Part shown: positions 9,435-18,151 of the stretch, piece by piece
Layout of the letters: every line of letters starts with the position of its first letter
How positions within the stretch are numbered: the first letter of the stretch is position 1
Source of the DNA: F23-D06 sp963620035
GTDB lineage: Bacteria > Bacteroidota > Bacteroidia > Bacteroidales > WCHB1-69
NCBI GenBank assembly: GCA_963620035.1
Contig: CAVEXN010000005.1
Span: forward strand, 48,223 to 112,222
Length of the DNA: 64,000 bases
Direction: 5' to 3'
Program-made: the position numbers and the translations under genes
Notes under the pieces: generated by a model
Seen by the model: only the letters and a program-made list of their open reading frames with translations
What the model was told of the DNA's origin: nothing
Database searches by the model: none

Positions 9435-11615
9435 TTACAGGTTGTTCAGGATATATTTGGCCAGTTTCCTGTAGAGGTAGGCGCGGGTGTTGCCGCCCAT
9501 GATGAAATGGTTCTTGTTAGGGAAAAAGAACTGGTCGTATTCGACTTCTGCCTCGTTGAGGGCTTTCACCAGTTCCATGGCGTTCTGGAAGTGTACGTTG
9601 TCATCGGCGGTGCCGTGGATGAGCAGGAATTTGCCATGCATCTTGTTTGCATAGGTGGTAGGGGAGTTGAGGTCGTAGCCGTCGGGGTTCTCCTGTGGGG
9701 TTCTCATGAAGCGTTCTGTGTAGATGTTGTCATAGTATCGCCAGTTGGTGACGGGCGCCACGGAGATGGCCATCTTGAAAGCACCGTCGCCCCGGAAAAG
9801 GGAGAGGGCGGAGAGGTAGCCGCCGAAACTCCAGCCCCAGATGCCGATGCGACTGCCATCTACGTAAGGAAGCGTTTTCAGCCAGTTGGCGGCGGCAATC
9901 TGGTCGATGGCTTCGTATTTGCCCATTTGCTGGTATATCACTTTCTTGAATGCGTCGCCCCGGGTGGCGGTACCGCGGCCGTCCACGCATACGGAGATGT
10001 ATCCATGCTGGGCGAGCATCTGGTAGAAAGCCAGGTCTTGCGCACCCGAGTAGGCGTTCATCACCTGCTGGCTGCCGGGACCGCCATAGCAGTTCATCAT
10101 GACCGGGTATTTCTTGGACGGGTCAAAGTCGGCGGGTTTCAGCATCCAGCCGTAAAGTTCCACGCCTTCGGCCGTGGTGAAGCGGATGATCTCGCGTTTG
10201 GCGAAGCCGTAGTCGTCCATAGTCTTCTGCACGCCCTTGTTGTCGTTGAGCACGCGAAGTTCCTTGCCGGCCGCGTTGCGGATGGTGTATTGCGGCAGCA
10301 CGTTGAGTGAGGAATAGACATTGCGGTAGAAGTGGCCGTTAGGACTGAAGTCGGTGCTGTTCCACCCGTCGCCGCTGCTTATCATCTTTTTCTTCTTGCC
10401 GTCGAAGTTGACGAGGTAAAGGTCGCGGTTCAGCACATTGCTTTCGTTGGAGAGGAAGTAGATCTGCTGCTTGTCTTCGTTGACGTATTGTATTTTGTTC
10501 ACTTCCCAGTTGCCGGAGGTGAGCTGCTTGATGTCGCCGCCAAAGGTGACTTTGTAGATATGGTTGAAGCCGTCGCGCTCGGAGGTGACAATCATGCTCT
10601 TGCTGTCTTTGAGGAAGTAGTAATCGTCGGTGACGTCGAGCCATTTCTCGTTCAGGTCGGTATAGACAATGTCTTGTTGCCCCGTGAGGGTGTTGTAGCG
10701 GATGAAGTCGAGCCGGTTCTGGTGGCGGTTGAGTTTGAGCACTACGGCATCGCGGCTGTTCGGAAGCCAATAGACGCGCGGGAAGTAGCAGTTGCTGTTG
10801 TCGCCGAGGTCAATTCTGGTGAGCGCACCGTCTGCCAAGTCATAGACAAAGACATCCACCAGCGAGTTGTCTTCGCCGGCCTTGGGGTACTTGTATTTGA
10901 AGTCAGTGGGATAAAGGCTGTCGTAGAGGGCGAAATTGTACTCTTTGACGCGGCGCTCGTCGAAGCGGAGGAAGGCGATCTTTGTGCCGTCGGGCGACCA
11001 CGATGCCGCCTGCGACATGTCCAGTTCTTCTTCATAAACCCAGTCGGCATAGCCGTTGAGGATGGCATTCTCCTGCCCGTCCCGGGTGATGCGGATGACA
11101 GTGCCGGTGGCCATGTCCTGCACGTAGAGGTCGCATCCTTTGGCAAAAAGCGCATACTGACCGTCTTCGGAGAGTTCGGCGAAGTGCAGCTTTTCCGTCG
11201 TGTCAGACACCATCGTCAGCGTTTTCTTTTCAAAATCATAGACGTAATAGAAGGCGAGGGTGGAGCGTCGCCAGATGCTTTCCATTTCTACGGCAAGCAA
11301 CATCCGCTTCTCGTCGCTTGAGAAAGAATAGTAGTCGAGGTTGCCCATCGTCACGCGGCCGTGGCTGAGACTTTCCAACTCTTCATTGCTGACCAGCGTG
11401 CCAAGCCTGTCGCCGCTGGCAAAACTGTAGCGGTCGATGCCGCCGCGCTTCACTACGGTGTAGTCGTCACTGGCGGGCATGGCGGTGTAGCCGGCCACCC
11501 CTCGGGGATAGAAAGCGTAAAGGTTCCAGATTTCGTCGATTGTGATTTTCTTGTCTTGAGCCAGACAGCAAGTTACGGCTGTGCAAAGGAGAATAAAAAG
11601 CAGATGTTTCTTCAT
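9435..11615 (-). CDS. S9 family dipeptidyl peptidase IV-like
   Basis: A 726-residue exported prolyl-type dipeptidyl peptidase. A signal peptide (MKKHLLFILLCTAVTC) is followed by a long N-terminal beta-propeller (about residues 30-470) and a C-terminal alpha/beta hydrolase domain. The nucleophile is S596 in GWSFGGY, the Asp is about 671 in HGTADDNVHF, and the His is about 703 in NKNHF, all matching DPP-IV. I start at 11615; the open frame extends about 180 bases further but that part crosses a promoter and lacks signal-peptide character. ATG at 11621 is an equal alternative. It heads an operon with the DPP11-like peptidase and the acyltransferase. Together the two peptidases would supply dipeptides for amino-acid use. 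Confidence 0.93.
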   Translation of the reverse strand: MKKHLLFILLCTAVTCCLAQDKKITIDEIWNLYAFYPRGVAGYTAMPASDDYTVVKRGGIDRYSFASGDRLGTLVSNEELESLSHGRVTMGNLDYYSFSSDEKRMLLAVEMESIWRRSTLAFYYVYDFEKKTLTMVSDTTEKLHFAELSEDGQYALFAKGCDLYVQDMATGTVIRITRDGQENAILNGYADWVYEEELDMSQAASWSPDGTKIAFLRFDERRVKEYNFALYDSLYPTDFKYKYPKAGEDNSLVDVFVYDLADGALTRIDLGDNSNCYFPRVYWLPNSRDAVVLKLNRHQNRLDFIRYNTLTGQQDIVYTDLNEKWLDVTDDYYFLKDSKSMIVTSERDGFNHIYKVTFGGDIKQLTSGNWEVNKIQYVNEDKQQIYFLSNESNVLNRDLYLVNFDGKKKKMISSGDGWNSTDFSPNGHFYRNVYSSLNVLPQYTIRNAAGKELRVLNDNKGVQKTMDDYGFAKREIIRFTTAEGVELYGWMLKPADFDPSKKYPVMMNCYGGPGSQQVMNAYSGAQDLAFYQMLAQHGYISVCVDGRGTATRGDAFKKVIYQQMGKYEAIDQIAAANWLKTLPYVDGSRIGIWGWSFGGYLSALSLFRGDGAFKMAISVAPVTNWRYYDNIYTERFMRTPQENPDGYDLNSPTTYANKMHGKFLLIHGTADDNVHFQNAMELVKALNEAEVEYDQFFFPNKNHFIMGGNTRAYLYRKLAKYILNNL

Positions 11616-11638
11616 TAACATTATTTTTTTAAGAGCGG

Positions 11639-11646
11639 CAAAAGTA
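11639..11646 (-). promoter_or_regulatory. -7 element for the peptidase operon
   Basis: The minus strand reads TACTTTTG, 23 bases upstream of the DPP-IV-like start. The place where a -33 box would fall is occupied by a perfect palindrome (11667-11680). Confidence 0.65.
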
Positions 11647-11666
11647 ATAAAAAAAGCGAAGCGTTT

Positions 11667-11680
11667 ATTATGCGCATAAT
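11667..11680. promoter_or_regulatory. 14-bp perfect palindrome, candidate operator
   Basis: ATTATGCGCATAAT is a perfect palindrome centred about 27 bases upstream of the -7 element of the peptidase operon. It also lies in the divergent intergenic region shared with pgi. Position and symmetry suggest a dimeric regulator site; no regulator is identified. Confidence 0.45.
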
Positions 11681-11772
11681 GTGAGGACTTACATAAGTTC
11701 AACTTGGACAGTAATAAAGCGGGGGAACAAGGTCCGCCGTAGGACCATGCGGTAAGTTTGCCTGTTTTTTTG

Positions 11773-11780
11773 TATATTTG
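11773..11780 (+). promoter_or_regulatory. -7 element for pgi
   Basis: The plus strand reads TATATTTG, 41 bases upstream of the pgi ATG. No well-spaced -33 TTTG was found. Confidence 0.55.
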
Positions 11781-11821
11781 CAGCCGTTTGCCGGTCACCC
11801 CGGCTTTAAGATTTATTGGCT

Positions 11822-13123
11822 ATGAAACTGGATTATCAAAATGTGTTGTTTGCCGTGCCACAGGCAAAAATGAAAGAAAATGCCTCTCAAGCGGAGGCTG
11901 CATACCAAAAAGCAGTCTGCAAGACCGGACTTGGTAACGACTTCCTTGGCTGGCTGGATCTTCCCGCCGAGGTGTCTGAAATGGAAATCGATAACATTGA
12001 GCATTGTGCCGAAAGTCTCGCCGCTGTCGCAGAGGCAGTGGTGGTCATCGGAATCGGCGGCTCCTATTTAGGGGCACGCGCCGTGATTGAGGCATTGCAG
12101 CACTCTTTCCGACCTTTGATGGAGGAGAAGTCGCCGCAGATCCTGTATGCCGGAAACAATATGAGCGAGGACTATCTCCACGACTTGCTCGAGGTGCTCG
12201 ACATGCGTGACTATGCGCTGGTTGTCGTTTCCAAGTCGGGCACGACTACCGAACCGGCCATCGCTTTCCGCATCCTTAAGGAGCATTGCGAGTGCAAGTA
12301 CGGCAAGGAGGATGCCCGCCGCCGTATTGTGGCTATCACCGACCGCACCCGCGGCGCACTCAAGTCTATCGCCGACCAAGAGGGCTACGCCCGTTTCGTC
12401 ATCCCCGACAATGTGGGCGGACGCTATTCTGTGCTCACGCCCGTAGGCCTGCTGCCGATAGCCATCGCGGGTTTCTCCATACGCAAACTCTTGCAGGGCG
12501 CGGCCGAAATGAGACAGCAATTGCTGGATAATCCCAATTTCGACAGCAACCCGGCAATGCAGTACGCATTGTTGCGCTATCTGCTCTACCAGGCTGGCTA
12601 CAAAATCGAACTGATGACCTCCTTTGAGCCTAAACTTTACTATTTTATCGAATGGTTCAAACAACTCTTCGGCGAAAGTGAGGGAAAGGAACAAAAAGGC
12701 ATATTCCCCGCCGGAGCAATATTCTCTACCGACCTCCATTCGCTCGGACAATATATACAGGAGGGCAGCCGGCAGCTTTTTGAGACAATGCTGACCGCCG
12801 AAAAACCGCAGACGAGCGTCGCCATTCCCTATGACCCGCAAGATGTTGACGGACTCAACTATCTGCAACACCGCTCGTTATATGATATTTGCCGCATAGC
12901 CCAACAAGGCACGGCGCAGGCGCACCTCGACGGCAAAACTCCTAATCTCTCCATCACGCTGCCGGAAATCAGCGAGTTTACATTGGGACAACTGATCTAT
13001 TTCTTCGAGATGAGCTGCGCCATCAGCGGCTATATGCTCGGTGTCAATCCCTTTGACCAGCCGGGTGTGGAGGCATACAAGCATAACATGTTCGTGCTCC
13101 TCGGCAAACCGGGCGTGAAATAA
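11822..13123 (+). CDS. pgi: Glucose-6-phosphate isomerase
   Basis: A 433-residue cytoplasmic enzyme that interconverts glucose-6-phosphate and fructose-6-phosphate. The short form, near 445 residues, is normal for Bacteroidales. Visible motifs are GIGGSYLGARA (substrate phosphate loop), VVSKSGTTTEPAI (PGI signature 1) and, near the end, GVEAYKHNMFVLLGKPG with the catalytic lysine. ATG at 11822 is chosen over a TTG two codons upstream. The symporter gene follows after 32 bases and is likely co-transcribed. Confidence 0.97.
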   Translation: MKLDYQNVLFAVPQAKMKENASQAEAAYQKAVCKTGLGNDFLGWLDLPAEVSEMEIDNIEHCAESLAAVAEAVVVIGIGGSYLGARAVIEALQHSFRPLMEEKSPQILYAGNNMSEDYLHDLLEVLDMRDYALVVVSKSGTTTEPAIAFRILKEHCECKYGKEDARRRIVAITDRTRGALKSIADQEGYARFVIPDNVGGRYSVLTPVGLLPIAIAGFSIRKLLQGAAEMRQQLLDNPNFDSNPAMQYALLRYLLYQAGYKIELMTSFEPKLYYFIEWFKQLFGESEGKEQKGIFPAGAIFSTDLHSLGQYIQEGSRQLFETMLTAEKPQTSVAIPYDPQDVDGLNYLQHRSLYDICRIAQQGTAQAHLDGKTPNLSITLPEISEFTLGQLIYFFEMSCAISGYMLGVNPFDQPGVEAYKHNMFVLLGKPGVK

Positions 13124-13155
13124 TACCGACTTTTTTACTGAAACAGACAGACCTG

Positions 13156-14643
13156 ATGCATACGTTTATCTTCGTTTTTTTCGTTCTTTACGTCATACTG
13201 CTTTTTGTCATCACTGGAATCACCTCGCGCAAGGCCGACAACCGCACCTACTTCACGGGCAACCGCAAGTCGCCGTGGTTTGTGGTGGCCTACGGCATGA
13301 TCGGCAGTTCGCTCTCCGGCGTCACGTTCATGTCGGTGCCCGGCGATGTTTACACCACGCAGTTCACATACTTTGGGGTTGTCATCGGCTATATACTCGG
13401 TTATATTCTGATTGCCGGACTGTTGCTGCCGCTCTATTACCACACCAATGTCACTTCCATATACGAGTACCTCGGGCAGCGTATAGGCAACGAGGCGCAC
13501 AAGACGGGATCCGTGCTCTTTTTCATATCGAGACTGTTAGGTTCTGCACTTCGTATGTACTTGGTCATCTTTGTTTTGCAGGTGTTTGTCTTCGACGGCT
13601 GGAATGTCCCGATATGGCTCACGTCTGTAGTTATGATTGCCATCATCCTGCTCTATACGTTCAGGGGCGGACTCAAGACTGTGGTGTGGACCGATTTGTT
13701 GCAGACTACTTTCCTCATTGCTGCGTTGGTGATTACCATTGTATTTCTGTTCAAGCATATAGGCGGTTCGTTCACCGACATCTGGCAGCAGATGGCCACC
13801 GCCGGCAAGGACGGCACCGATTGCCGCACCGTCTTCAACACCGACTGGCGCAACAACAGTTATTTCCTCAAACAGATATTCGGCGGAATGTTCATCACCA
13901 TTGCTATGACAGGGCTCGACCAGGATATGATGCAGAAGAACCTGTCGTGCAAGACTCTGAAAGATGCGCAGCGTAATATGTTCTCATTCACCTCTATCTT
14001 AGTGGTTGTCAACATCTTGTTTCTGATGTTGGGCGGTATGTTGCTCGTGTTTGCGCAGAACCAAGGCATCGACATCGCCTCAATGCCTACCGACCGCATC
14101 TATCCCGAGATAGCATTCAATTATTTGGGCAAAGCAGGCGCGCTGGTGTTCATATTCGGGCTGATCTCGGCCGGGTTTTCCTCCGCTGACGGCACTTTCA
14201 CCGCACTTACCACCACGGTTTGTTACGACATCCTCAAAATAGAGAAACGATATCCTGACCTGCAACGTCAGACTGTAGTACGCCGCGTGGTGCATCTTGT
14301 CATCTCCGCACTCTTCCTGACGGTCATCATCGTGGCTTCAAGCCATCACAACGACGCACTTATCCGTATTATATTCATGGTAGCGTCTTATACCTACGGT
14401 CCGCTGCTCGGACTCTTTGCGTTCGGCATCTTCACCAAACGTGAAATTCCGGAGAAACGGCGTTTTATGATACCCGTGATTTCCGTGGCAATACCTGCAT
14501 TGTGCTATTTGCTGCAACACAACTCGGTGCGATGGATGTCCGGATATAAGTTCGGCTACGAACTGCTTATCGTGAACGGCATCCTTGTGTTCGCCGCCTT
14601 GCTGGCATTAAGCAAAGCCGGAAAACTGAAGCCGGAAAACTGA
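13156..14643 (+). CDS. Sodium:solute symporter (SSS family)
   Basis: A 495-residue inner-membrane carrier with about 13 hydrophobic helices. The N-terminal segment TGNRKSPWFVVAYGMIGSSL followed by SGVTFMSVPG is the first SSS repeat signature with its Na+-site residues. GLISAGFSSADGTF in the second half is the matching TM8 sodium-site region. It follows pgi by 32 bases on the same strand. Sugar, amino acid or carboxylate are all possible substrates; nothing in the sequence decides. Confidence 0.9.
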   Translation: MHTFIFVFFVLYVILLFVITGITSRKADNRTYFTGNRKSPWFVVAYGMIGSSLSGVTFMSVPGDVYTTQFTYFGVVIGYILGYILIAGLLLPLYYHTNVTSIYEYLGQRIGNEAHKTGSVLFFISRLLGSALRMYLVIFVLQVFVFDGWNVPIWLTSVVMIAIILLYTFRGGLKTVVWTDLLQTTFLIAALVITIVFLFKHIGGSFTDIWQQMATAGKDGTDCRTVFNTDWRNNSYFLKQIFGGMFITIAMTGLDQDMMQKNLSCKTLKDAQRNMFSFTSILVVVNILFLMLGGMLLVFAQNQGIDIASMPTDRIYPEIAFNYLGKAGALVFIFGLISAGFSSADGTFTALTTTVCYDILKIEKRYPDLQRQTVVRRVVHLVISALFLTVIIVASSHHNDALIRIIFMVASYTYGPLLGLFAFGIFTKREIPEKRRFMIPVISVAIPALCYLLQHNSVRWMSGYKFGYELLIVNGILVFAALLALSKAGKLKPEN

Positions 14644-14661
14644 AAAAACCTACCGCTGTTC

Positions 14662-15561
14662 TTATCTTATGTGACATATTTTCTCTGATACAATATTTCC
14701 GTCCCTGTATATGGATGTCTTGATGTAAACACCTCTTTGTACAGGTGCCGACTTCAGCCTTTGTCCGGAGATGGAGAACCAAATGGTCTGTATGATTTCA
14801 TTTTCATCTTCATCATAACAAAGACTTGCAACGCCTGTCGATGGTTCTTTCGTGTGCTCGAATACCCAATCGAGACGCTCATCGGTATAACTTCTCTTGC
14901 ATACATCTTCATGGGTCCATCCTTCTTCTATATCGAACATATATTCGGCGTTGAAGTTGTCCATGTTTGTCAGAAATGTTTCTACATTGGATATTCTCAT
15001 CAGCCTGTCGGCAGTGCCCATCACAATATAGAGTGGCGTTTTTGATACGGCTTCTGCATTCAGACCTGTGGGATTTCCGGCAACCGGCATTGCCGCCGCA
15101 AACATGTCAGGATGATTTGACAACATGTTCCAAGTGCCGGTTCCTCCCATCGATCCGCCCAAGATGTAAACCTTGTCGGCATCTGCCACACCTCGGTTTA
15201 TATAATCCTGCAACAGACTGACAAGAACATTCTGTGTAGTACCCACCCAAGATTTGTCTTCGGGACATTGAGGGACAAGCATGATGGCTTTGCGGTTGTT
15301 CTCCGAAAGCCAAGTGCTGATGGCACTGACGCCCGGTTCCTGCATTTGCGTTTCGTTGTCATTGCCTTTGCTGGAACCACCATGCAGGTAGATGACGAGT
15401 GAGGCTTCGGAATCGTTGCCTGGAATGGCCGCTTTGCGATAGGGCAAAGTCATACCCGAACTGGTAAAAGACTCTTTGGAGAAGAAAATGTCCTGGGCAA
15501 ACACATTGCCACAGCCGAGAAAACTAAGCAGTACGATTAAGGGGTAGAAATTGTTTTTCAT
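14662..15561 (-). CDS. Exported alpha/beta hydrolase with putative T9SS-like tail
   Basis: A 299-residue secreted esterase/peptidase-like hydrolase. The signal peptide ends near GCGNVFAQ. The oxyanion region IYLHGGSS is at about 58-64 and the nucleophile S137 sits in GGSMGGTGTWN, followed by the helix NHPDMFAAAMPVAG common in feruloyl-esterase and PhaC-like depolymerase folds. The Asp is probably in MGTADRLM and the His in WTHEDVC. The last about 40 residues (ISGQRLKSAPVQRGVYIK and on) resemble the short C-terminal sorting tails of Prevotella-type secreted proteins. The substrate is unknown. It converges with the symporter gene. Confidence 0.75.
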   Translation of the reverse strand: MKNNFYPLIVLLSFLGCGNVFAQDIFFSKESFTSSGMTLPYRKAAIPGNDSEASLVIYLHGGSSKGNDNETQMQEPGVSAISTWLSENNRKAIMLVPQCPEDKSWVGTTQNVLVSLLQDYINRGVADADKVYILGGSMGGTGTWNMLSNHPDMFAAAMPVAGNPTGLNAEAVSKTPLYIVMGTADRLMRISNVETFLTNMDNFNAEYMFDIEEGWTHEDVCKRSYTDERLDWVFEHTKEPSTGVASLCYDEDENEIIQTIWFSISGQRLKSAPVQRGVYIKTSIYRDGNIVSEKICHIR

Positions 15562-15715
15562 TGCTTGCGGTATTTATTGTTGTGTCGGTTATGTCGTGTC
15601 GCGTTTCGTTTCATCTTTTGCGCGCCTTGTTTATACGCCTTTCTCTTCTGTGTCTGAATGAGGAATTTGGAATAATAAGTCCCAATCCCATACTCGTAAT
15701 AATCCTCATCAGCCA

Positions 15716-16339
15716 TCAGGCGCCCAGTGTCGAGACATCGCCTTTGCCTTCACGCACCACTTGCAGTGTGTCGCCGGTGCAGTCGATGACGGTAGAGGGC
15801 ACGTTGCCGCCGTAGCCGCCGTCAATGACGATGTCCACCGTTTCTCCGTAGCGCTCGTGTATGAGTTCGGGGTCGGTAGTGTATTCGATGATTTCGTCGT
15901 CGTCTTTGATGGAGGCGGACAAGATGGGATGCCCCAGTTGCCGAACAATCTCCAGGATGATGTTGTTGTCAGGCACACGCACGCCCACGGTCTTTTTGGT
16001 GCTCTGAAGCAGTTTGGGCACGTTGTTGTTGGCCTCTAAAATAAACGTATAAGGGCCGGGCAGTACTTTTTTCATCGTCTTGAACAAGGAGTTGGAGATG
16101 GGCTTGGCAAAGTCGGAAAGATGACTCAAGTCGGAGCAGATGAAGGTCATAGAGTTCTTTTTCTTTTTTCCGCCCAGCAGTTCCGTAATTCTCTCTACGC
16201 TTTTCTGCTTGAAGATGTCGCAGCCGATGCCGTAGATGGTGTCAGTGGGATAAACGACGATGCCGCCGTTGTGCAGACATTGTACCACTTTGTCGATGGT
16301 ACGCTGGTTCGGGTTCTCCGGGTATATTTTAAGAATCAT
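15716..16339 (-). CDS. L-threonylcarbamoyladenylate synthase (YrdC/Sua5 family)
   Basis: A 207-residue cytoplasmic enzyme that makes threonylcarbamoyl-AMP from threonine, bicarbonate and ATP, the first step of t6A37 tRNA modification. Family motifs seen are VVYPTDTIYGIGCD (about residues 30-43), KKNSMTFICSD, LPGPYTFIL, and VGVRVPDN with the SxN-type helix. A partner in the same pathway, tsaE, lies about 3.5 kb away at 19868. The SRP RNA is encoded immediately upstream on the same strand. Confidence 0.93.
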   Translation of the reverse strand: MILKIYPENPNQRTIDKVVQCLHNGGIVVYPTDTIYGIGCDIFKQKSVERITELLGGKKKKNSMTFICSDLSHLSDFAKPISNSLFKTMKKVLPGPYTFILEANNNVPKLLQSTKKTVGVRVPDNNIILEIVRQLGHPILSASIKDDDEIIEYTTDPELIHERYGETVDIVIDGGYGGNVPSTVIDCTGDTLQVVREGKGDVSTLGA

Positions 16340-16354
16340 AGTTACAACAAAAAA

Positions 16355-16452
16355 GGGTAAGCTACTTGCATCGCATCGCTACAACCTACATGCCCTTGCT
16401 GTATTCCTACCCTGGGGGAGTTAGTAGGGAGCAGATCGTACAAGACTTACCC
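16355..16452 (-). ncRNA. ffs: Signal recognition particle RNA (small bacterial type)
   Basis: On the minus strand the transcript begins GGGTAAG and ends CTTACCC, which pair as the terminal stem. The centre holds the SRP domain IV hairpin: CAGGGTAGGAATACAGC, a GGAA tetraloop closed by GTA/TAC, with the asymmetric and symmetric internal loop bases (CAGG and CAGC) that bind Ffh. A TACTTTTG promoter element lies 6 bases upstream of the first G, and the 3' end runs into a T-stretch. Length is about 98 nt. It should bind Ffh to target membrane and secreted proteins. Confidence 0.9.
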
Positions 16453-16457
16453 GGCCG

Positions 16458-16465
16458 CAAAAGTA
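16458..16465 (-). promoter_or_regulatory. -7 element for the SRP RNA
   Basis: The minus strand reads TACTTTTG directly before the 5' end of the SRP RNA stem; the spacing fits transcription starting at the first base of that stem. Confidence 0.7.
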
Positions 16466-16486
16466 TAAAAAAAAACGAATGGTTTG

Positions 16487-17902
16487 TCAGTATCCTAAAA
16501 TTTTGAGCATTGACTTGTAACTCTGTTCTTTAGCGAACAATTTGGTGCATATTTCGCCCTCTTCGTCGCGGAAGATGATGATGTGTTTGGGAGCAGGTGT
16601 CATGCAATGTTGTATTCCGCCGTAGCCTCCGAGCGCTTCCTGATAGGCGCCGGTGTTGAAGAGACCGATGTACTGGATTTCGTCGGTGTCTTCGTACGGA
16701 TACTCTTCAGAAACGATGCGGGGCAGGAACACGGCGTTGAGGTGTGCCTCAGAGTTGTAATAGTCGTGGCTGTCGCATGTGAGCCCGCCTAAGAAGACGC
16801 GCTCGTATTCGCGGTCCCAGTGGTTGATGGCCAGAATGATGAACTGCTGGTTGATGGCCCACGAGTCGGGCAGGGTGGTCATAAACGAACTGTCGATCAT
16901 GTTCCACAACTCGCGGTCGTTCTGCCGTTTCTGCTGAAGCACGGAGAAGAGGACGCCGCTGGCCTCGCCGACGGTGAATGAACCGAACTCCGTGAAGATA
17001 TCCGGCTCTTCCACGCCCTCGCGGTTGCATATCTGCTTGATCTGCGACACGATTTCTTCGGCCATGTATTCATAGTCGTACTCAAATGAGAGGGAATTCT
17101 TGATGGGGAAGCCGCCACCTATGTTTAGCGAGTCGAGCTCGGGCGAAATCTTCTTGAGGTCGCAGTACAGATTTACGCACTTGGTGAGCTCGTTCCAGTA
17201 ATATGCCGTGTCGTTGATGCCCGTGTTGATGAAGAAATGCAGCATCTTGAGATCGAACTTTGGGTTGTTCTTTATTTTCTCCTGATAAAATGGCAATATG
17301 TCGTTGTAGCGGATGCCGAGGCGCGAGGTGTAGAACTCGAAGCGCGGCTCCTCTTCGGCGGCAATCCGAATCCCGATGTTGCATTTGGTCTGGATGTTCT
17401 TGTCCAACAAGTCAAACTCTTTCTTGCTGTCCAGTACGGGTATGGTGTTCACAAAGCCCTTTTCCAGCATTGCCGAGATGTTGTCAATGTATGGCTGACG
17501 CTTGAACCCGTTGCAGATGATATAGTTGTCTTTCTGGAACTGGCCGCTGTCGTGCAAGGTCTCTATCAGGTTCAGGTCGAATGCCGACGAGGTCTCTAAA
17601 TGCACATCGTTTTTCAGAACTTCTGAAAGCACAAACTCAAAATGCGAACTCTTGGTGCAGTAACAATAATGATAACTGCCTTTGTAGTCTGATTTGGCAA
17701 TGGCCACGTTGAACCACCTTTTTGCCTTTTGGATGTTTTGCGTTATCTTTGGCAGATAGGTGATTTTGAGCGGCGTTCCATACTGCTTGATGATGTCCAT
17801 AAGGGGAACTTCGTTGAAAAGCAGTTCGTTGTCTTCTACGTTGAACTCCTCCTGCGGAAATTCGTAGGTTTGTGAGATGAGGTCGATGTACTTGGTTTTC
17901 AT
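16487..17902 (-). CDS. speA: Biosynthetic arginine decarboxylase, flavobacterial type (fold III PLP)
   Basis: A 471-residue PLP enzyme of the Orn/DAP/Arg decarboxylase family, expected to convert arginine to agmatine for polyamine synthesis. The PLP lysine is probably K84 in YCYCTKSSHF. NIGGGFPIKNSL is the phosphate-binding glycine loop and EFGSFTVGEASG stands where the EPGR motif of the family lies. The Cys-containing C-terminal part (NTGAYQEALGGYGG) completes the site. The opening (IDLISQTYEFPQEEF) resembles the arginine decarboxylases of Flavobacteria rather than the longer E. coli SpeA. The longest frame starts 192 bases further upstream but crosses a promoter; 17902 is chosen. Carboxynorspermidine decarboxylase is a less likely alternative. 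Confidence 0.85.
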   Translation of the reverse strand: MKTKYIDLISQTYEFPQEEFNVEDNELLFNEVPLMDIIKQYGTPLKITYLPKITQNIQKAKRWFNVAIAKSDYKGSYHYCYCTKSSHFEFVLSEVLKNDVHLETSSAFDLNLIETLHDSGQFQKDNYIICNGFKRQPYIDNISAMLEKGFVNTIPVLDSKKEFDLLDKNIQTKCNIGIRIAAEEEPRFEFYTSRLGIRYNDILPFYQEKIKNNPKFDLKMLHFFINTGINDTAYYWNELTKCVNLYCDLKKISPELDSLNIGGGFPIKNSLSFEYDYEYMAEEIVSQIKQICNREGVEEPDIFTEFGSFTVGEASGVLFSVLQQKRQNDRELWNMIDSSFMTTLPDSWAINQQFIILAINHWDREYERVFLGGLTCDSHDYYNSEAHLNAVFLPRIVSEEYPYEDTDEIQYIGLFNTGAYQEALGGYGGIQHCMTPAPKHIIIFRDEEGEICTKLFAKEQSYKSMLKILGY

Positions 17903-17931
17903 TTCGGAATCCGATTGATTTAAATTGGCTG

Positions 17932-17939
17932 CAAAAATA
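17932..17939 (-). promoter_or_regulatory. -7 element for speA
   Basis: The minus strand reads TATTTTTG, 30 bases upstream of the chosen arginine decarboxylase start. Confidence 0.6.
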
Positions 17940-18106
17940 GAAAAAAACAAACACGGATTGCCCATAAAAATGCAATCCGTCTTTCCCGGATGGTGAAAAT
18001 GCGGATGCTGCGGTAATTTCAGATGGATGAAAAACGTCTGTTGAGAGCTTTTTTTGACGCACAGAAGAGGGCGTGTGCAATTTTTACAACCCAACAGTTT
18101 TTTTTG

Positions 18107-18114
18107 TATTTTTG
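18107..18114 (+). promoter_or_regulatory. -7 element for the nadE operon
   Basis: TATTTTTG lies 38 bases upstream of the nadE ATG, within a T-rich stretch. Confidence 0.6.
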
Positions 18115-18151
18115 CCGTTCTTCATTTGACAACGATTAATTGCTTTGTGAT

